Source: Nemertoderma westbladi (taxonomy: Eukaryota > Xenacoelomorpha > Nemertodermatida > Nemertodermatidae). From it: DNA of 33,160 nucleotides. The DNA lies in assembly GCA_032718475.1 (NCBI GenBank), contig JAUCBJ010005226.1:1-33160 (forward strand), given 5' to 3'. A program made the translations under genes and the position numbers. The notes under the pieces were generated by a model. The model made no database searches. It had not been told where the DNA came from and saw only the letters and a list, made by a program, of their open reading frames with translations. Positions 1-11,720 of the stretch are shown piece by piece (position 1 is the stretch's first letter; every line of letters starts with the position of its first letter).

Positions 1-175
1 AAGACGTAAAATAAAGACTACGGAGGTGGTTAAACATTGCTAAATAGACATTTTTAAGGGCTTGTTGTATGGAAATAACTGAGAAATTGATAAATCCGGC
101 CAGACCACCAGTAAAAAAAGGTGTCGATCTATCATCATACCGAATTTCGTAGCATTTTATTGAAATTTGAAAAAA

Positions 176-209
<34 letters not shown>

Positions 210-1750
210 GGGGGGCTCCGACCCCCTAAAAATTGTTGTTGTATTAAGGGTTGTACTATTAGAAGGTCAATAAGTAAATAAATTAACAAACTAGTTTCAT
301 TATCAGCATTATAATAAATTTCAATGAAATTAAAATCAGTGCAGCGATTATTTACAATAAAAGAGCTGCTTTGTTATAAAGCTACTAAGTTGGTAACAGC
401 TTTCTAGTATCACACTTCAGCGCTTCTTTCATTCAATCGCTAAGCAGCCAATAAAAATAATATAATATTAATTATAGATTATTAGTATTGTATTATATTG
501 TTTACATTGTAAATAAACTAAATAATATTATGTTACACATCTCAATAACGGTGTTATATTTTACTAACCGTTTTATTATTATTACAGTTCGATATATAAC
601 AACGCAATATTATTATTTTCAGTATATATATATTGTATATATTGTATATATCCAAATATATTTATATAATTATTAACAGTGCGTGCAGGAGTGCAGCTGG
701 TATGGCGTGGCTCACTTGGTTAGATATGATTTATCGGTACAGCACCGCCGCTGATGGATTAATCTGTGGATCTCTATTAAGTGTGAATATAATTAATAAT
801 TCAAATACCAAACAAATTAATTATTGATGCTAAATATTTAATAATTTTTACTACAAGTGTGGGTGGGTTTATATATATCAATAATTCAATCACACGTAAC
901 AATAATTATCGCAATGAAATAATCACTGCTCACATTCAATCAGTACTTCGGATAATTTAAAATCTCGTTTTGAATCTCACTTACCAAACTTATTGTATTA
1001 CGATGAGAGTTTAAAATCAAAACGTATAAATAATGTTTTTTCCGGAAAATGGTAAATACGATATTAACTTAGTAAAATGCTATAAAAATACAAACCGAAA
1101 CTCAAATTTCACAAATAGGAAACGATACATACCGATTAATCTTTACTATGTCATTTGTCATCCCTATCATATTATTTCTATGCACTATTATTCACAACTC
1201 AATAGGAATAACACGTTCGTGGGGTCTTCGCGCAGCACGAAGTGAGCAAAGCCTTTTAGCATATGGGTACCATTAACGAGTTGACTGCCGTTAGTCAGAT
1301 GTCTTCTACACAATACTCGTCCTCCTCATGTGCCTCGTTGCGTTCGTTCGTTTTTGATAAAACTTCCGACTCTTTCTAAACTTTTGACGGACTACATACA
1401 TACCAAGTTTCGTTTAATTTCATCAAGGAATAACCGAGTTATTAGCGATCAAAAATTTACGACGACAGACGACGACAGACAACTCGCCAATGGCACCTAT
1501 AACAGTAGATTACTTATTATCATTTTATACTGCAATATATTTAACCTACCACACGTTAACCACCGTCCGGATATACATAATTTCTTGATTTTTCAACGAA
1601 AAATACCGTGGGCTATCGGTTGCACAAATAGGAGTTATCAAAATATATTAAAAATTATAAATAAAAATAAAATGGAACTATGGTTTATCTTAGGCCGCTG
1701 CACTTCCATATATTTAACATTATTTTGTAATTGACTAGGCCTATGTAATT
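1..1750. other. AT-rich non-coding stretch, no gene seen
   Basis: No reading frame here resembles a protein; the short open frames run through AT-rich low-complexity DNA and have no recognisable motifs. Apart from the G run near the start there is a TA-rich patch at about 600-670. At about 1400-1490 the wording (an 'accaagtttcg...aataaccgagttatt' phrase followed by two GACGACAGAC units) resembles the ends of dispersed repeats in invertebrate genomes, but its limits cannot be placed. Confidence 0.5.
179..215 (+). repeat. Poly-G run (30 G, one T, 6 G)
   Basis: Positions 179-208 are an uninterrupted run of 30 G, then T and six more G. It is followed by a C-run (CCCCC, about 220-224) that could pair with it. 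On the plus strand it could form G-quadruplexes. Length in such a homopolymer is unreliable in most sequencing methods, so the exact count should not be trusted. Confidence 0.9.
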
Positions 1751-1779
1751 ATATTTGCCTTTACCATTGACTGTATACT

Positions 1780-2055
1780 AGATAGAACAGGAGATATACA
1801 TAAAAACCCGGTACCAGGACCATATGTAGTACGATATATATCCGAGCATATAGTTGTAACTACCGAAGCCGTCTGGACCTAATTTGGACCTAATTGCGAA
1901 ATCGCGCAAAGGTCCGCGTCTACTAACGCATGAACTGTCCCTCGAATAGCTTACTCCAATCTTACAACAAAAATAATTCTCCGGAATGTCGGGATTGAAC
2001 TCGATACCTAGAGATTCCGAGCCCCACACTCTGCCAACTGAGCTAGGGCTGGGGT
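1780..2055 (-). mobile_element. tRNA-derived SINE
   Basis: Read on the minus strand from about 2052, the sequence opens with a tRNA-like head. A perfect polymerase III A box (TAGCTCAGTTGG) is followed about 40 bases later by a B-box-like GAGTTCAATCCC. The acceptor arms do not pair (GCCCTAG against the ACATTCC side), so this is not a functional tRNA. A non-tRNA body of about 200 bases follows down to about 1780. This head-plus-body layout is typical of tRNA-derived SINEs transcribed from an internal promoter. The tail end is not sharply defined and no target duplication was found. Confidence 0.6.
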
Positions 2056-2089
2056 AAAACAGACTGTAAACAAGGGGGGAAAACAATTA

Positions 2090-3359
2090 CGAGGAAAAAT
2101 GACCAGGGAGGGAGGAAAAACGCAGAGACGAAGGAAAAACGCAATAATGTATTTTTGTACCATACATATTTTTATTATAATTTTTATATATTTGTAATCC
2201 AGAGTACGCGCGGCAAACTATGGGAAGGCAAACCAGGATGTTGGACCATATAAGGCCGAAAAGATGAAACGGGAGCACCACCTCAGATAGAATACAATCG
2301 GGTCGTACACCCAGAAGTCGCGGCACAACCGGGGGTATAGCACTAAACCCAAATGCAGACTTATGCAGTACGAGTATTACCCCAGAACTGTAGGGAGAGC
2401 ACACATAATAGAACACCCCTTATACGTGCAGGATGGGAGCAGAGTACCACAATATAACGCAGCGCAATACAGCACAGTACCAATGGAACAACAGTAGAAC
2501 CCGCAGTTAATCTATGCAGCACCAATCAGCCAACCAGAACCCAATAGAGTGGTTAGCCAACATGAGGCCCTTATAGCGGCGAATGGGAGGAACCACCCAA
2601 TAGCAGCCCTAAATGCGGCAAGAAACGAACAGCTAGGTGGAATAAATAATAAATTGGCAAGATAAAGTATTACGGCAACCCTACAACAGAGACCAAGTAC
2701 AAGAACAATGGATTAATAGCCATAGAGATGAACAAAGACAGCAAGACAGGCAGCAACAGTTAGGAGTAGTACCCCAATTCCAAAGCGACCAGAGATTAAT
2801 CAAAGTATAATGGGAGCTACCCTACAGGCCTAATCAGGTATCCATCAATCGGTCAATGGAAAATAGATCATGAAATGCAACTATAACAAAAGAGAATGAG
2901 CGAGAGGAGAATCATGAGAATAATAACCAGGTACACATGTCAGCAAGGTCTGCGAATGAGACAACGACGGAGACAGCGTTAGGACATATAGCTACGCTAG
3001 CAGAAGAATTGAAGAATAAGTTTGAACTACTTTATATGATCGTGATTTAATCATTTGTTAATTTCCAGGAATTAATGAGAATAATTATTTCAGTTTAATT
3101 TCTTAAACATATTATTTTCACAGTTATTGGGAATAGTTGGTAAGTATAAAGCAATAAAAGGTTAGTAAAACGAGGAGATAAGGTCGAAGTAAATATACAG
3201 ATGGAACACAGTGAACACAGGTAATGTAAACGAAAGTATATGAGGTATATGAGTTGAGGCGATGAGAGAATTATTAGTTCGTAAGTTAAGCTAAAATGGG
3301 GAGATTTGGAGATTGCTTTGGAATTAACCTGTGTGTGTCAGCAAGCTGACAGGGGGGCG
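2090..3359 (+). pseudogene. Decayed internal region of an LTR retroelement
   Basis: This stretch lies just upstream of the LTR and reads partly like broken coding sequence on the plus strand. About 2510-3050 gives polar, Q/N/E-rich peptide pieces in changing frames, interrupted by several stop codons. No reverse transcriptase, integrase or protease motif can be seen, so the content is either a decayed gag- or 3'-ORF-like region or unrelated sequence. A polypurine tract (ACAGGGGGGCG) ends at 3359, directly against the LTR, as expected for the plus-strand primer of an LTR retroelement. No 5' LTR is visible in the window. Confidence 0.4.
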
Positions 3360-4008
3360 TGTTAGTGTAGTAATCCCAAACCAATATACGAGAATAACCG
3401 AGAATAAATGATACAATAAATGACATGATTGGGAGAGTAACAACCGGAGATGACTTAGTGGCTATAGCGTGAGTGATGGTATGACATTGTTACAAAGCTA
3501 TCTAAAAGGTGTGAACGCATATTAGAATGTTAAATATGTATCAGCAGAACGAACAATGATGCAATAAACTACAGTGGGAATGCAATAATACAGTAAGGAC
3601 AATCAATGCATTTGGTTATTCGTTACTATAGAAGGGGACCATTAGAACATAGGGGAAATACCAGGTCAGTCACGGCTGAGGAGAGGAAGTAGCTAGCAAT
3701 TTGTATACGAAAGGTGAAGATGTAACCTATATTGGGGAGTAGTCAGATGTTGGTGCCAATTTATTGCGGTATAAAAGATTATGTTTTTAGGACAGTAGTT
3801 AATTCCATGGGTGCATTTCTAAAATAAATGTCACACCTCTCTCTCTCTCCTTACATTTATGTAACTTATATTGTATTATTGGTGATTACGCTACTTCGCA
3901 CCGCACGTGCAATATAATTGTTTGTGAGACAATATTACTAGTGAATGCCATTATATTACAAGTCAACAAGAACCCTCTTATTTATTACACTGCTTGCGGG
4001 GTCTAACA
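3360..4008 (+). mobile_element. 3' LTR of a retrotransposon (about 649 bp)
   Basis: The block starts TGTTAGTG and ends GGTCTAACA, giving a short inverted terminus (TGTTAG/CTAACA) with the canonical TG...CA ends of LTRs. A purine tract with six G lies immediately before the start, which marks this as a 3' LTR on the plus strand. A CT microsatellite near 3838-3850 and an AATAAA-like stretch near 3823 lie inside. No second copy was recognised in the window, so the pair test for LTR identity cannot be made here. Family (Ty3, BEL or other) is not determinable. Confidence 0.6.
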
Positions 4009-4555
4009 CATATCTTCGACTGGCTACTCGTTGGACCGACGGCAGTTTCCCTGAGCGAAACCGGAAGTCACGTGGGAAGGGAGGTAGGCATTTCTACTAG
4101 AGAGCGCCTGTGGAATCGTATAAGGGTCTTTCGAGAATCTCACCCACTCGACGAAAGATATCCCTCTGGTGACCTTTGCCAGAGGAGTTGAGTTCCCTTA
4201 CATACGAGACACATTCGATTGTAGAAAAATGATAAACATGTCAAATGGACGTCTAATAGAAAACAGAGTTTGTTAAGAAACGACCTCGGGGGAACATTAA
4301 TGGTAAGATTATATTGGTACTAAATATAGTAATATTTAAAAACTGAATGAGTTAAATTATACCACTTTAATAACGAAAATGAACCGGTAATAATTTCGTA
4401 CAATATTGTGTAAATAATAACTAGATTAGCTGTATAATAATTTTAGTAGAAAGCAGAACACAATAAAATCGTAGACACAATTACATATTGCACGCCAATT
4501 CCTTCATCACAATTTCCAGATATTGATACAGTATTATTGGGCCCACCCAGTTGTC
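4009..4555. other. Intergenic, 3' flank of SSRP1
   Basis: No gene is seen. An open frame overlapping the LTR end (3994-4191, plus) has no recognisable features. The part next to 4556 should hold the 3' UTR of SSRP1. No minus-strand AATAAA was found; an ATTAAA variant occurs at 4366-4371 (minus), about 185 bases past the stop, and is a weak candidate poly(A) signal. Confidence 0.4.
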
Positions 4556-7500
4556 TCACTCACTCTCCTCACTGGTGCTGCTACCTTCCCCAGACGCACT
4601 AACATCGCCCTCCCCACTCAATATCTCCTCCTCGCTGGGCAGCTCTCCGGCGTCGGATTCCTCCTCCTTCCTGTAGGTGGACCTGGTCGTCGCCCTCCGT
4701 AACGGACGCTCTTCTTCCTCACTCTCTTCCGACTCCTCCTCGCTGCTTCCATCAGCCTCCCCTTCCACATCGCTGTCAACTTCTTCCTTAACGATCACCT
4801 CCTTCTTCGGTTTCACGAGTTTCTTACTCGGTTTACGTTCGGTATCGCTACTATCGTCGTCGCTAGACGACGAAACAAACTCCTTACTTATAGGATTGCC
4901 CTTCCGGGGGGACGCTGTAACCTTCCCCCCACCGCCCCCCTTCCCTTTGCCCCCTCGCTCGCCAGCCCCCTTACCCTTCTTCCTGGGCGGCGTACCCAGC
5001 AGCACTGGGTTCGGATTGTTCTCCTGGTACTTCCGCAACGTTTCCGCGTAGGCGATCTTCGCGACTTTAACCTTTTCGTCATATTCCCGCTTCTCCTCGC
5101 CGCTCACCTTCTTCCAACGCTCGCCGCCCATCTTCGCGATATCGACCACGGACGCGTTGGGCTCTTCCGCCTTGAAGGCGCTTCGGTTATCGTTCAACCA
5201 CATTAGATAGGCGCTCACCGGTTTCTTAGGGGCATTCGGATCTTTCCTCTTTGATTTCTTCTCCGGAACTTCCCTCGTCTTCTTCTTCGTAAATTTCTTC
5301 TCTTTCACGACCTTCATTACCTTCTTTGGTTTCCTCTCCTCATCGGAACTTCCCCGTTTACGTCTCTTCTCCGACGGTTCATCCCCATCCGACGACGTCT
5401 CCCCCGCGTTGCTATCGTACTCTTCAGCTACGTCGCTCTCAGACTTGGGTTTAAAGTCCTCGTCCTCGCTATCCGAATCATCGTCAACATCCTCCCTCTC
5501 TTTACCTTCCCTCTTCATTCTCTTCATGTAGTAATCGTTGTCTTCGTCCTCGTCGCTAATGTCATCATCCCTGCCGACGACGTCGTCTTTGCTCGTCCGG
5601 TTCCGGACGCGTAAACCCCGCGAGTTAACGAAGTCGTACAGACCGCCATACTCCTCCTGGGGGAAGAGAATGTTTCATTAGAAATCTAATCAATAAAATT
5701 GCGAAAATATTGGCTACTACAGACAAAGTAGGAACATTATATCGGGAAGATGTTGTCGTATTCAATTATGCTATTCTCGAGTGAAAATATTTATCACGAT
5801 GGTTAATAAATAATAGTAAGTGAAATAACTGATATATTTTAATTAATTAGAATTCATAATAGTAACTATAAAGGAAATATAGAAACTATAAATGGTTCAC
5901 TTAAGGGAAGTCTTTACATTGAAGACCGGTTTGGTTTTGGTACAGAACTGTATTTGAACTCTTTGAAAAGTTTTCCCTCCTTAAAGTTGGCGCAGCGCGT
6001 CTGAGGTGCTCAAGCCACACGTTACAAGTGGAGGGGAGGTAGGTCGGTGGGAGCGACAGAGGCATTTTACAGATTTATAATGTAGATAGGACAATATGAT
6101 AATGCTCTCCATAGCGAAAAATATTTCATTTATTAATATTAATTTTACAGATTTACCGCGCATAGAGAACTAAGAATAAAATTTATTAAAATGTATTATG
6201 AATTATTTTCATCCGTTTTTAAGTATCGCAAATTATTATCATCCCAGTCCAGATCTGAAGTGAAAAATCTATCTGCCTCTATTAGTAAGGATGTCAAACT
6301 CGGAAATATATCGTTATTGCTACAATCGAGGCGATTCAATTTTCTTGATGTTATTTCTTTGTGTATTATTGTGCAATTGGGAATTGTCTTCCCGGCGCTG
6401 AGCTGACAATGGTTATACAGATCAATAATTTCCGCTGTGATGTTGGAGATCTGTACAGTTGATTGTTGATTTACTAATATTTTTATATTATTCAATGTGC
6501 TGCCAACTTATAGCATGAATAATGCTTGCTGCTGAATATACGAACTATTACTATTAAAGTGCTCTTTAATGTGATTATTGTTTAATTATTGTAGTACCGG
6601 TTCTGGTATAAAGGTACTGGTCTGGTACATCACACAACAAAATAATGAAAATAAATTGTTTATCAATAAGAAAGAAACCCCCAACAAACCTTCTCTATGG
6701 AACTGAACGTGAAGGAACCCGCGTTCCGCGTTTCGACCTCGAAGTCGAAGAACCTACTGCTGCCGGCGGCGCGGGCGAAATCGATGTTGACAATCTCGTC
6801 GAATCGGATGTGGACCGGGGGCTTGTGGACGTACAAGAATCCCTTATCGAGGGGGTAGAGGAACCCGGAAGAGGCCCGATGGGAGCAGCTGATGGCAGCG
6901 GAACCGGGTGTGGCGCCCCGGAATCCACCCGGAACGGTTATCTTACGACCGATTAAACTCTTCATTGTCCGCGAGACAACCTCAAACAAAGTACCCGACA
7001 TCTCCCTCTGCAGCTTCCCCTGGTACTTCGTCTCCAATTCCTCGTCTGTAACGTTGAGTTCTAACTCGATATCTTCGTCTTTATTGAATTGCAGGATCAC
7101 GAAATGGTACCGAGTTTGTCCTTGTTTGATCGGAGGATCTAAAGAGATCACGAAGAACATCGAGCGGCCGTCTTTATGGGGAAGCAAGAAGAGTCTGAGC
7201 ACAGTGTTGTAGGGGATCTTGTAGTCGTATGTCTTCCCGTAAAGGTGCAGGAAGGTCGAGTAGAGTTTGATCTCGTAGCGACCTCGGGGTGTTAGACTCG
7301 GCATGTCCGGTATCGTTGCTATCGCGTCTCCGGTCGCTTGCATTATATCCGCGTTAGCGACGACACCCTCATGAAGTTTCATGACGGTGTCGACGTTCTC
7401 GTGGGCGGGGATGTACAGTCGCATCTCCATTAGGGATATCGGCGAGTCGTCGCTCTGATGGAATTCCAGAGCGATCTCGTTCTTCCCTGGGGTGCTCTTC

Positions 7501-7904
7501 ATAACGTTCTCAAGTGGAATTTCGAAGGAAGGTCGTCCTTCCACCTCAAAGGAAAGGACCTTCCCGTTGACTGAGGTCTGGCCCCAGTTCCAACCCTTTA
7601 CCGACATCTCTTTAGTTTCTAATTCAATCTCACAATGTTTACCTAAATAATCCTTGACTGCCGAATAATCGGCCTCTTTAAATCCATCGAACTTGAGTAA
7701 ATTACCGGCTTTCGTGTAGAACTTTAGTTCGTAGCAATGCGCGAGTTGCATCCAATGCAACACGTCTACATCGTGGTATCCGAGTTGGTCTACTTTGCCG
7801 GTTTTGTTGCTCTTAAAAAGGAGCCCATTCTGATTTAGTTTCAGTTTGCCGGGATGAATGGAGCCGCGTATTGGATGTTTAACATCGAACTCAAGGACAT
7901 CCAT
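4556..7904 (-). CDS. SSRP1: FACT complex subunit SSRP1 (two exons, 771 aa)
   Basis: The CDS joins 7904-6690 and 5656-4556 on the minus strand. The protein is the HMG-box subunit of FACT, the nuclear histone chaperone that with SPT16 loosens H2A-H2B during transcription and replication. The N-terminal half (about 1-430) aligns from memory with animal SSRP1 throughout, including KGWNWG, LEFHQ, TPRGRY, FFVISLDPPIKQGQTRYHF and VHKPPVHIRFDE. It covers the SPT16-binding module and tandem PH-like domains. Acidic stretches follow at about 434-446 and 461-473, a basic linker, then one HMG box at about 543-616 (KDPNAPKKP start) and a Ser/Glu-rich tail. Exon 1 is exactly 405 codons; the donor GTTTGT and acceptor CCCCAG give a phase-0 junction, IEK|EEYGG, matching the human order. 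Human SSRP1 is 709 residues; the excess is in the low-complexity tail. The start gives MDVLEFD, equivalent to the human N terminus. The gene looks intact. Confidence 0.97.
5657..6689 (-). other. SSRP1 intron (1033 bp)
   Basis: The intron is GT-AG: donor GTTTGT at 6689-6684 and acceptor CTCTTCCCCCAG ending at 5657. It keeps phase 0 between codons 405 and 406. Its content is AT-rich with no convincing nested gene; open frames on both strands at about 6190-6495 overlap each other and look random. This is the only intron seen in the gene, where vertebrate SSRP1 has many. Confidence 0.9.
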
Positions 7905-8127
7905 TATGTGCGGAAATGGAAATACATAAATATGACTACAAAATACCGTACATGTACCGGTCGCCGCCGGTAAGCAGGTAAGGTACCCGGCCCGGATATT
8001 ATCAGACTATTATGCTAGGCCTGCAGCCTGTAGGCAGCTAGGTAGAAGGTAGCCTACCGGTATGCCTCTTAAAGTCTTACACTGTTACACAAGTGTCAAG
8101 TATGAAGTAGGCCAACGGTGACGGTAC
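7905..8127. other. SSRP1 5' flank
   Basis: No gene or clear TATA box is visible. The stretch contains TAGGCCT and ACCGG words common across the window. It should hold the SSRP1 5' UTR and promoter, but nothing in it can be placed with confidence. Confidence 0.3.
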
Positions 8128-9597
8128 TAGATTAGATTAGATATTTATTGACATTGTATATGTAACAACATATAAAGACGCGCACCGCAAGAACACAAAA
8201 TATATGAAGGTACCGTTACATTGTCTGGTTAATATATGTTTAATGTAAATAGGGCGTGAGGAAGCAAATGCTTTTAAAGCCAGTACACACAATAAATAAA
8301 TTTAACAGAGACATATGTAAAATATATATATGAAATTGTACTGTACACATAAATAAAATATTGACTGGGTTAAAACACGTCTTGTTTTAGGTAAAACTGA
8401 ACGTAATCGGGACCGCACAAAGTAGTATGATAATAGGCTGGGAAAAAAAAAAATCGTTAGTTCAAATTAGTATTAAAATTCCCGGTCAGGATAGTCCATC
8501 GGCATGTATATAAGTTTATAAATTAATCTCAATACCGGGTCCGGGTGTATCAAGTTCATCAGGCCAAATTACAAAATTATAATATAAAATTAATGTCAGG
8601 AATAAAAGGCATATAAAAAGTATTATGAACTAGGTATTGTGGTATATAGGGTGATGAACAAATCATGTCCACCAGGAAGGGGTGAACTTTAATGGAAGGT
8701 TATGGTAATGTTCGTTTAGTCGGTGTTTAAAAACGTTCAGTGACGGCGACGATATGACGGATTCAGATAACGCATTCCACGGTTCTACAACTCGGAAATG
8801 GAATGTTGAGTTCCGCTGAAGTAGACGCGCTCTGGGTTTGGACAGTTTTTTAGAGTGTCCTCTGAGACCATCGCTGGGCGCGAGTGTGAGTACTGCGGAG
8901 CAGTCGACATCCTCCATCCCGGATAGGTAGCGAAATACCTGTGTCGGCGGTATTCCAATGTTGGAAGAGCCAATTCTCGCAACCGTGTTGGATACGGTTT
9001 GTCTCGCATACTCCAGACTAACCTCGTTGCACGGCGCTGCACTGACTCTAATAGCCTAATTTCGCCAATGCGATGTGGAGACCAGACTGGGGAGGCGTAT
9101 TCAAGAATAGGTCTCACCAATGATTTGTATAAGTTAGTAAACATTGTGGAGTCCAGGAGTTTGAAGTGGCGCCATATCAACCCCAGAGTTCTATTGGCTT
9201 TCTTGGTAATAGTTCCAATGTGCTTCCCAAATGTTAGCGTATTCTGGAACGTCACACCGAGGTCCTTCTCAAATTGGACAGTTTGTAATATTGACGGACC
9301 AAGGGTGTACTGAAAACCGGGGTTATTGAATCCTAGGTGCATTATTTTACATTTCTTGCTGTTGAATAGTAGCTGCCATGTGGTGCCCCAGGTATACAAT
9401 ATATCTAGGTCAGACTGAAGTGGTCCTATGGAATGCTGAGGAATGCTTGGGTGGAAAATGCAGCTGTCTTTCGTATCGTCGGCGAACATTTGTAGAATGA
9501 ATTGGGTTAGAGAGGGGATGTCGTTAACGTAGCTGATGAAATATATTATAGAGTTTATCCCCCCCCTGTGGGGATAAACTCTATATACACTGTCCAC
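8128..9597 (-). mobile_element. 5'-truncated non-LTR retrotransposon (CR1/Jockey-like), with 3' end
   Basis: Read on the minus strand, 9597-8785 encodes the second half of a LINE reverse transcriptase. A VNDIP segment leads to the catalytic FADD motif, then SDLD...W, FNSKKCK, DLGV and the thumb-like LYKSLVRPILEYASPVWSPH...LLESVQRRATR. The frame breaks near 8945, where a few codons between EYRRHR and QVFRYLSG seem lost. The C-terminal part continues in another frame to the stop at 8663 (VEPWNALSESVISSPSLNVFKHRL). The 3' UTR ends in AATAAATATCTAATCTAATCTAG (about 8150-8128), a short TCTAA repeat typical of CR1/L2-type LINE ends. The endonuclease and the RT motifs before FADD are missing, so the copy is dead. 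Confidence 0.88.
9547..9585. repeat. Perfect 16-bp inverted repeat at the LINE 5' truncation point
   Basis: TATAGAGTTTATCCCC at 9547-9562 is matched by its exact reverse complement at 9570-9585, with a 7-base loop. It coincides with the point where recognisable reverse transcriptase sequence begins on the minus strand. It could be a template-switch or snap-back scar made during reverse transcription, or a small independent hairpin. Confidence 0.9.
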
Positions 9598-9875
9598 CGC
9601 ATTGATCTATCTTAAATTAACATACATACAATAAATTGTAGTATTAGAATACTAATAGTACAGCCAAATTAGAATAAATAACTTTCTGACATATATAGAT
9701 ATAAATATAAATATATACAATTTCAAATGGATATCAAGATTTTAAATAGATTGTCTACATGTACTACACTATCAGACTATGTTGGGCGGGCCACGAAGTT
9801 CGGCGAGCCACTGAACAATTTGCAATTCACTACCGAATGGTTCAATAATTAACGTTATACAGACATTACAGTACG
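9598..9875. other. Intergenic between two LINE remnants
   Basis: AT-rich with no open frame of note and no recognisable element. Confidence 0.4.
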
Positions 9876-10451
9876 ATACATTGATTAGAATAAATAAATA
9901 AATAACTAAATATACATGGATACAACTAAATAAATAAATATGAGAACCTTATTGGCTTATTAGCCAATATGGCCTTCGAGCACATATAGTGCGCGGTGTA
10001 CTAAGCCTATTGTGTCTGTGTGAGGGTTTTGCAAGTCATTGAGAGACGTTATGCGGAATGGGTGAAGGGAATCCCGATCGTTCTTTAGAAGAGGACAATC
10101 TTCCAGAATGTGTAGCTCGGTCTGGGTATCCCCGCAAGCACAAATTCGCGAGTTTCGGTCGGTATGGCTCCATCGTCCACGCTCTACGGCCAGGTTTGTA
10201 GACGTCAAGCGAAAGCGGGACCAGCTGATTCTCAATTTCTCATCTACAATGGACCCTGAGCTGTAGACTGACGGTTTGTCTAGGTTCGGGTTCACCTCAC
10301 GATATATTGACATTCGCGTGGAAGTTGCGCTTGCGATTGTGGTTTTTACAGTAGTACGTCCGGCTTGCAAAGGATTCCGGTCGTCTGCAACGATCTTGTC
10401 TATCGTCTTGGCCATTCTAGTCCCGGACTGCCTGCACATATCAAGCACCAT
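9876..10451 (-). pseudogene. C-terminal remnant of a second LINE ORF2
   Basis: An open frame at 10451-9960 (163 residues) carries a tail typical of retrotransposon polyproteins. It reads LAVERGRWSHTDRNSRICACG, then H...C spaced like the CxC...H....C finger found after the reverse transcriptase in many invertebrate LINEs. Upstream, the frame is closed by a stop within 12 bases of the first ATG, and no reverse transcriptase is present. Downstream, the 3' flank has repeated TTTA units (about 9893-9940), which may be the LINE's 3' tail. It differs from the remnant at 8128-9597 and is probably another family. A host gene is unlikely but not excluded. Confidence 0.6.
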
Positions 10452-11215
10452 AATTAGTTAGAGGTTCATGTAAATCTGGTTTAGCTAGAATTCCTATCAG
10501 GAATTTTCGATGTTTGTGCTCGACTAGAGATTTCGGATTTGGTTCGCCAGTTTCAGTGAATAGTGTTTCACGCACTGTGTTCGGACGAACCCCTATTGCC
10601 TATCGAACCCCTACTACAGTACTACCGGTACCGGTATTGTACTACCTGACTACCCAGCTCAGCAGCTACCGCGCGCAGTACCGCGCAGCCGCGCCAAGTT
10701 GGACTTGGAATACGTAGGCCTACCGCTGTACCGACTGACCGACCAGCCGACACGGATTCGCGCCGTACAAAGTTATAGGCCTACATTTGCGCCGCGCCAG
10801 ACGAAAATTCGCGCCGATCCACATTAAAATTTTCTAAATGTGCAACAAAATGGAAATTAAAATAATTAATTTGGTCTGTTGGTAAATACAGGAATATGTT
10901 GATAAAATTGAGACAAATGCTACCGGTACCGCCCGACGGCCCGTCGGTACAATTGAACATTGAATAAAGTAAAGTATGCCTGTACCGTATGCCATTTTGC
11001 CTTTACAACTTTAAGAAGTTATGTAAGCCTACGTCAGTCCAGCAGTCAGTCAGTCAGGGAGAAGTTCTATTTTCAACTGAGTTGAAATTTCATCTTTATT
11101 TTTTAAAATTCAACTTTTTATTAAAATTCAACTTTTGGAGTAGGTTCTGTAAAATGTACATGCTTTAGCGTACTTTGCCAGATATGTGTTAATTTTATGT
11201 TAATCTACTGTACAG
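10452..11215. other. Intergenic, palindromic-word-rich
   Basis: No gene seen. The stretch 10580-10970 is dense in TACCGGTACC, AGGCCTA and CAGTAC-type words and in GTCAGTCAG runs. Open frames here are short and compositionally odd. Confidence 0.4.
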
Positions 11216-11720
11216 ATGTCCAATTTTGAAAATCCTTTCAATAGTTCAATTGCTAGAGACAACTTATTTCTCGCGTTTTAGAGGTTTATGGCGGTTGTGA
11301 ATTCAATGGAATAAATAATCATTTAACTAGACATCTCAAACTTGTATTTTTCGGAAGTGGGTGCAAAATTACAAATTTTGAAAACCATCAAATACAGTAT
11401 ATCAATTGATTGTGTCACCTTGTTTCTTGCGTTATACGGTTTTTTTGAGGGTTCTGAAGTCAATGGAATAAGTAAAAATTGCATAAGAGTTTTCAAACTT
11501 GTACTTTTCGCAGGTGTGTGAAAATTGTTGTGCCAGCACCAAATTTTTGAAAATAATCAAATTTGTAGATAGATTAGATACAGTAGTATCATCTTGTTTC
11601 TTGCGTTATACGGGTTTATGAGGGTCCTGAATCAGATGGATTAAATAAAAACAGCACTGGACATCTCAACTTGTACTTTTTGGTGATGGGTACGACATTT
11701 GGTGCTAACACCAAAATTTG
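11216..11720 (+). repeat. Three degenerate tandem repeats of about 165 bp
   Basis: Three successive units share the order: 'tttcttgcgtt(at)ac' with 'ggtttatgagggt', then 'tcaatggaataaat', then 'acatctcaaacttgtacttttcg', then a 'ggtgtgtg'-like phrase and 'aaattttgaaaa(tc)atcaaa'. The units begin near 11265, 11427 and 11596. They differ by substitutions and small indels, so the array is old. No coding potential. Confidence 0.7.

Noticed and set aside
1985-2052. Functional tRNA gene
   Set aside because: A- and B-box-like words are present but the acceptor arms do not pair, and a SINE-like body follows.
4677-5051. Open frame of 124 codons on the plus strand
   Set aside because: Antisense shadow of the acidic and serine-rich tail of SSRP1.
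6191-6495. Nested gene in the SSRP1 intron
   Set aside because: Open frames occur on both strands over the same bases and have random-looking composition.
9960-10451. Host zinc-finger protein
   Set aside because: The ERGRW...CxCG...H...C pattern is characteristic of LINE polyprotein tails, and the open frame has a stop just upstream.
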